Positions 13,458-17,623 of a stretch of DNA of 17,623 nucleotides are shown here, piece after piece. Each line of letters begins with the position of its first letter. Positions within the stretch are counted from its first letter, which is position 1. A model generated the notes under the pieces. That model was not told the origin of the DNA and did not search any database. It was given only the letters and a program-made list of their open reading frames with translations. The position numbers and the translations under genes were made by a program. This stretch comes from Streptosporangiaceae bacterium (GTDB lineage Bacteria > Actinomycetota > Actinomycetes > Streptosporangiales > Streptosporangiaceae), in the NCBI GenBank assembly GCA_030041195.1, contig JASHOI010000668.1, positions 1 to 17,623 on the forward strand, in the 5' to 3' direction.

Positions 13458-14267
13458 GTGACAGATTACGAACTGGCCCACGGGTACGAAACGGTCAACT
13501 ACTACCGGCGCGGCGGGGCGGCCAAGCTGGAGCTCAACCGCCCGGACCGGCTGAACGCCTGGAACAATCAGTTCAGCCTCGACCTGCTCGCCGCCGTGAC
13601 GGCGGTCGCCGAGGACCAGTCCGTCAGGGCCGTGATGATCACCGGAGCCGGGCGCGCCTTCTCCAGCGGCGCCGACCTCAGGGACGACGTGAACGCGGAG
13701 TCAGGGCCGCCGGACGTCTACGGACGGCTGACCGAGCGGTACCACCCGATCCTGGTCACGATCCGGCGGATGCCAAAGCCGGTGCTGAGCGCCGTCAACG
13801 GCGCCGCGGCCGGGATCGGCCTGTCGCTGGCCCTGATCTGCGACCTGGTGGTCGCCGCCGAGTCCGCGTACTTCCTGCTCGCGTTCGTGAACATCGGCCT
13901 GGTGCCGGACGGCGGCTCGTCGCTGCTCGTGCCGTCACGGGTGGGGTTCGCCAGGGCGGCCGAGCTGTCGATGCTCGGCGAGCGGCTCGCCGCCCCGCAG
14001 GCGCTGGACTGGGGGCTGATCAACCGGGTCTGGCCGAACGACGAGTTCGCCGCCAGGTCTGACGAGCTGCTCGAACGGCTCGCGAACGGCCCGACCAGGT
14101 CGTATGCGGGAAGCAAGCGCCAGCTCAACCGCTGGCTCTACGACCAGATGGACTCCCAGCTGGAGTTCGAGGCCACGATCCAGCAGGAGATGGCGGGCTC
14201 GAAAGACTTCGCCGAGGGCGTCGCCGCGTTCGCCGAGAAGCGGACGGCCCGGTTCACCGGGAGCTGA
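13458..14267 (+). CDS. Enoyl-CoA hydratase/isomerase (crotonase) family protein
   Basis: 269 residues from GTG 13458 (272 from ATG 13449). Crotonase-fold signatures: KLELNRPDRLNAWNN, the oxyanion hole in AGRAFSSGADL (about 66-74), NGAAAGIGLSLALICDLVVA and FVNIGLVPDGGSSLLVPSRVG. Asp151 in VPDGG sits where PaaG-type isomerases have their catalytic Asp, while the hydratase Glu in PGAGG is not seen. This favours an isomerase or related activity on a CoA thioester over classical beta-oxidation hydration. Members act in fatty-acid, phenylacetate or secondary-metabolite pathways. No CoA ligase, thiolase or dehydrogenase adjoins it. Its 3' end overlaps the convergent TetR gene by 14 nt. Which acyl-CoA it uses cannot be said. 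Confidence 0.9.
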   Translation: MTDYELAHGYETVNYYRRGGAAKLELNRPDRLNAWNNQFSLDLLAAVTAVAEDQSVRAVMITGAGRAFSSGADLRDDVNAESGPPDVYGRLTERYHPILVTIRRMPKPVLSAVNGAAAGIGLSLALICDLVVAAESAYFLLAFVNIGLVPDGGSSLLVPSRVGFARAAELSMLGERLAAPQALDWGLINRVWPNDEFAARSDELLERLANGPTRSYAGSKRQLNRWLYDQMDSQLEFEATIQQEMAGSKDFAEGVAAFAEKRTARFTGS

Positions 14268-14985
14268 CCAGCACCTCGATGCCGTCCAGGATGCGCTCGA
14301 GCCCGAAGGTGAACTCGGTGTCGGGCTCGTCGGCCCGGTCGAACACGCCCGCGGCGATGAACTTGGTCAGCGCCGGGTAACGGGCGGGGTCGGCGAGCGT
14401 GGTCAGAATCCGGGGATAGGCGGCCATCCATTCGTCCGGGGTGACGCCCGCCGCCCTGACGGCCACCTCAAGGTCCGCCTCCAGCGTGGCCAGGGTCCGC
14501 ACGTACCCGCTGATCAGCATGATCACCGACGCCTTCTCCGCCTCCGCCAGCCCGCTGTCTTCCAGGTCAGCCAGGGCCTGCTCGAACCAGGCAACCTCGT
14601 TGGGCATGACCGGCAGCCCGCTGATCGGGACCCTCGCCGCCCACAGGTGCCGCCGGAACGCGGTGCGCATTCCCCACGCCCAGCGGGACAGCCCGGCGCG
14701 CCACCCGGCACCCGGCTCGCTCTGCGGGGGCGGGCCCCAGGCCGCATCGATCATCAGCTTGACCAGCTCGTCCTTGGCGTTCACGTACCGGTAAAGCGAC
14801 ATCGTTGACGCGCCGAGCTCGGCGGCCAGCCGGCTCATGGACACCGCGTCCAGGCCATCGCGGGACGCGATCTTGACCCCGGCGGCGACGATCCGTTCCA
14901 GGCTCAGACCCGGCTTGGGTCCCTTCCCAGGGTGCGCCCGCACGCCCCAGGCGGCCGCAACGGCGGCGGGCAGTTCATCGGCCAT
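14254..14985 (-). CDS. TetR-family transcriptional repressor
   Basis: 243 residues. The N-terminal HTH spans about 27-82: LSLERIVAAGVKIASRDGLD, then SMSRLAAELGASTMSLYRYV, NAKDELVKLMIDAA, all typical. The C-terminal ligand domain is of tetracycline-repressor-like type and helical. ATG 14985 has GGGAG 8-9 nt upstream. It is divergent from a DrrA/DrrB-type ABC exporter, and the 103-bp shared promoter holds two 17-bp sites resembling TetR operators. Known systems of this layout repress exporter and regulator together until the exported compound binds the repressor. The ligand is unknown. It could be a self-resistance circuit or a general multidrug response; no biosynthetic gene is adjacent to choose between them. 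Confidence 0.93.
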   Translation of the reverse strand: MADELPAAVAAAWGVRAHPGKGPKPGLSLERIVAAGVKIASRDGLDAVSMSRLAAELGASTMSLYRYVNAKDELVKLMIDAAWGPPPQSEPGAGWRAGLSRWAWGMRTAFRRHLWAARVPISGLPVMPNEVAWFEQALADLEDSGLAEAEKASVIMLISGYVRTLATLEADLEVAVRAAGVTPDEWMAAYPRILTTLADPARYPALTKFIAAGVFDRADEPDTEFTFGLERILDGIEVLVSSR

Positions 14986-15009
14986 GGCTCATTCTCCCAG
15001 GCGGGCAGT

Positions 15010-15038
15010 TTGACAGCCGCCCACCTACTGTGTATAGC
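15010..15038 (+). promoter_or_regulatory. Promoter of the ABC exporter operon (TTGACA-N17-TATAGC)
   Basis: TTGACA (15010-15015) is a consensus -35. A 17-nt spacer leads to TATAGC (15033-15038), four of six matching TATAAT. The start point would fall near 15045. The -10 lies inside the first 17-bp site, so a bound repressor would block RNA polymerase. Confidence 0.6.
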
Positions 15039-15066
15039 CTACGCAGTGATGCGTATGCCATACGCA
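15029..15066. promoter_or_regulatory. Tandem TetR-type operators
   Basis: Site 2 (15050-15066) is TGCGTATGCCATACGCA, a perfect palindrome with 8-bp arms around one central base. Site 1 (15029-15045), TGTGTATAGCCTACGCA, matches it at 13 of 17 positions and is imperfectly symmetric. Centres are 21 bp apart, two helical turns, on the same DNA face. Both lie between the divergent TetR and ABC starts, so control of both is expected. Confidence 0.75.
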
Positions 15067-15088
15067 AAAGAGATGGGGTGGCGCTGGC

Positions 15089-16070
<982 letters not shown>

Positions 16071-16078
<8 letters not shown>

Positions 16079-16820
16079 CGCCCTGACCATGACCGCGCGC
16101 TGCTTCCGGCTGACCAGGCGGCAGCTCGACTCGCTGCTGACCGCGCTGCTGCTGCCGGTGCTGCTGATGGTGCTGTTCGTCGGCCTGTTCGGCGGCGCCA
16201 TTCACACCGGCACCGGCACCAGGTACGTGACCTACGTCTTGCCCGGGGTCTTGCTGCTGTGCGCCGGCTACGGGGCAGCGATCACCGCGGTGAGCGTCAG
16301 CCAGGACATGACCGGCGGGATCATCGACAGGCTCCGGTCGATGGACGTCCGCGGCCCGGCGATCCTGGCCGGCCACGTCGCGGCCAGCATCGCGCGCAAC
16401 ATCACCTCTACCGTGCTGGTGTTCGGCGTCGCCTTCCTGATTGGGTTCCGGCCGCACGCCGGGCTGGCGGGCTGGCTGGCCGCAGCCGGCCTGCTGCTCG
16501 CGTTCATGCTGGCGCTGTCGTGGCTCGCCGCCGGGTACGGCCTGGCCGTCAAGACCCCAGAGGCCGCCAACGGGTTCCTGTTCGCGATGGCGTTCCTGCC
16601 GTACGCGAGCAGCGCGTTCGTCCCGGTGGACACCATGCCGGGGTGGATCCAGGGGTTCGCGCGCAACCAGCCGGTCACCCCGGTCACCCAGTCGCTGCGC
16701 GGGCTGCTGCTGGGCACGCCCGTCGGCACCGCCCCCTGGGTGGCGCTGGCCTGGTGCGGCGGCATCCTCGCCGTCGCGCTCGCGGCATCCGGCGTGCTGT
16801 TCTCCCGCCGCACCGCCTAG
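16071..16820 (+). CDS. DrrB-type ABC-2 permease
   Basis: 249 residues from GTG 16071, with GGAG in the preceding gene 6-7 nt upstream. About six hydrophobic segments, starting at LLTALLLPVLLMVLFVGLFGG. Conserved ABC-2 elements include YVLPGVLLLCAGYGAA, TGGIIDRLRSMDV (the cytoplasmic coupling loop), PEAANGFLFAMAFLPYASSAFVP, and FARNQPVTPVTQSLRGLL. It should dimerise with the preceding ATPase into a drug or lipid exporter in the cytoplasmic membrane. Its stop (TAG, 16818-16820) is interlocked with the stop of the convergent TPR gene in the single CTAG tetranucleotide. Substrate unknown; TetR control and family membership favour efflux of a small hydrophobic compound. Confidence 0.95.
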
Positions 16821-17623
16821 CCGACGGACTCCAGATTCTGCGGGATCGCCTGGGTCATCGCCACCGCGGCGGTATGCCATCCCACCGCGTGGTATGCGGA
16901 AGCGAGGTTGGCCCGGGCGGCCAGCGTGCTCGGGTGATCCTGGCCCATGACCCGCTCGTGGTCCTGCAGCGTCTGCTCGTACACCGGGATCGCCTGGGCC
17001 AGCCGGCCGGACGAGTGGTACGCGGAGGCCAGGTTGCCGCGCGCGGCCAGGGTGTCCGGGTGATCGGGGCCGTCCCGGCGCTCCCGGCGGGTCAGCACCT
17101 GCTCGTAGAGCGACATCGCCTGCTTGAGCTTGCCCGCGGTGTGGTACGCGGAGGCCAGGTTCGCCAGCGAGGTCAGGGTGTCCGGGTGATCGGGCCCCAG
17201 CGCCCGCTCCCGGTCGGCGAGCGCGCGCTCGTACACGGGCAGGGCTTGCCTCATCCGGTCCGCCGAGCGGTAGGCGTGGGCCAGATTGGCGCGGGCGGTC
17301 ATCGTCTCCGGGTGCGTCGCCCCCTGGGTCTCCTCCCGGCCGGAGACCGCGCGCTCGTACAGCGGGATCGCTTCGGCCAGCCGTCCCCCCGAGTGCAGCG
17401 CGGCCGCGAGCTCACCGCAGGCGGCGAGCGCCTCGGGATGGTGGGCCCCCATCGCCGCCCGGTCGCCGTACACGTGCTGCAGAATGGCGATCGCCTGCTC
17501 CGGCTGGCCCGCCGCGAGGTGGGCGGCCGCGAGATCGCGGCGCGCCGTCACGGTGGCCGGATCGCCGGGCCCGAGCGCCTGCTGGAGACCGGACAGCACG
17601 CGCTCGCGCAGCGGGACCGCGTC
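16817..17623 (-). CDS. Tetratricopeptide-repeat protein, C-terminal part (runs off window)
   Basis: The frame is open to the edge, so the start and any N-terminal domain lie outside; only the last roughly 268 residues are visible. They form six kinesin-light-chain-type TPR units of about 42 residues, each with a form of HPDTLAARANLASAY, then GRLAQAIPVYEQ and RERVLGPD. The last unit decays to AVAMTQAIPQNLESVG. In actinomycetes such tails often follow NB-ARC/STAND ATPase or other signalling domains and serve as protein-binding scaffolds. Which N-terminal partner applies here cannot be seen. The stop (16819-16817) shares the CTAG with the ABC permease stop. Confidence 0.9.
   Translation of the reverse strand, partial: DAVPLRERVLSGLQQALGPGDPATVTARRDLAAAHLAAGQPEQAIAILQHVYGDRAAMGAHHPEALAACGELAAALHSGGRLAEAIPLYERAVSGREETQGATHPETMTARANLAHAYRSADRMRQALPVYERALADRERALGPDHPDTLTSLANLASAYHTAGKLKQAMSLYEQVLTRRERRDGPDHPDTLAARGNLASAYHSSGRLAQAIPVYEQTLQDHERVMGQDHPSTLAARANLASAYHAVGWHTAAVAMTQAIPQNLESVG
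16820..17563 (-). repeat. Coding tandem repeats of 126 bp (42-residue TPR units)
   Basis: Units read 17563-17441 (41 residues, one deleted), 17440-17315, 17314-17189, 17188-17063, 17062-16937 and a degenerate final unit 16936-16820. Four full units have exactly 42 codons. The plus strand shows recurring CGGGTGATC and GTACGCGGAGGCCAGGTT-like blocks. The period keeps the frame, so this is protein repeat structure and not a CRISPR or satellite. Confidence 0.85.

Noticed and set aside
16820..17563. Regular 126-bp repeats as a CRISPR or satellite
   Set aside because: The period is an exact codon multiple, units diverge mainly as protein variants, and there is no repeat-spacer alternation.

Overview
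The window is high-GC DNA with NNG/NNC codon bias, several leaderless promoters (a TAnnnT-like -10 box 6-7 nt before a GTG or ATG) and actinobacterial families: a SARP/AfsR-type ATPase regulator, an Rv1733c-like membrane protein, a DrrAB-type ABC exporter and the 'GPDHPDTL' TPR family. It fits a chromosomal stretch of a filamentous actinomycete. The genus cannot be set from this sequence. I see no rRNA, tRNA, insertion sequence, integrase or CRISPR array.

Region by region: (1) 1-1466 is a divergent pair. On the minus strand is the start of a MerR/excisionase-like DNA-binding protein that seems to initiate at ATT behind a strong Shine-Dalgarno. On the plus strand is a Clp N-domain protein without any AAA+ module. 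An 18-bp-arm inverted repeat lies between them. (2) 1505-6136, minus strand: a 1060-residue SARP-type regulator (winged helix + BTAD + P-loop ATPase + TPR-like tail) followed by a PCMH/BBE-type FAD oxidoreductase, 60 bp apart. A 13-bp-arm hairpin separates the oxidoreductase from the convergent Clp_N gene. (3) 6240-7445, minus strand: an Rv1733c-like two-TM protein and a RimJ/RimL-type acetyltransferase, 3 nt apart. Three exact 11-bp-phased copies of CGTAACAYA lie upstream. (4) 7528-10017: a P-loop kinase-like protein with a CxCx4C tail, divergent from a sugar-porter MFS transporter. (5) 10061-14267, plus strand: a leaderless acetyltransferase, an MreB-like actin homologue closely followed by an alpha/beta hydrolase, a coiled-coil protein of unknown function and a crotonase-fold enzyme. 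(6) 14254-16820: a TetR regulator divergent from an ABC ATPase/permease pair. The shared promoter carries two related 17-bp sites, one over the -10 and one just downstream of the start point. (7) 16817-17623, minus strand: the C-terminal part of a TPR protein with 42-residue repeats, running off the window.

The clearest regulatory units are the TetR/ABC exporter module, a typical substrate-induced efflux arrangement, and the SARP-oxidoreductase pair. The rest looks like ordinary accessory or housekeeping content. The signals most worth checking are the ATT start with its palindrome, the stand-alone Clp_N protein, the 11-bp-phased repeats and the MreB-like/hydrolase pair. I do not see a complete, clearly new multi-gene system.
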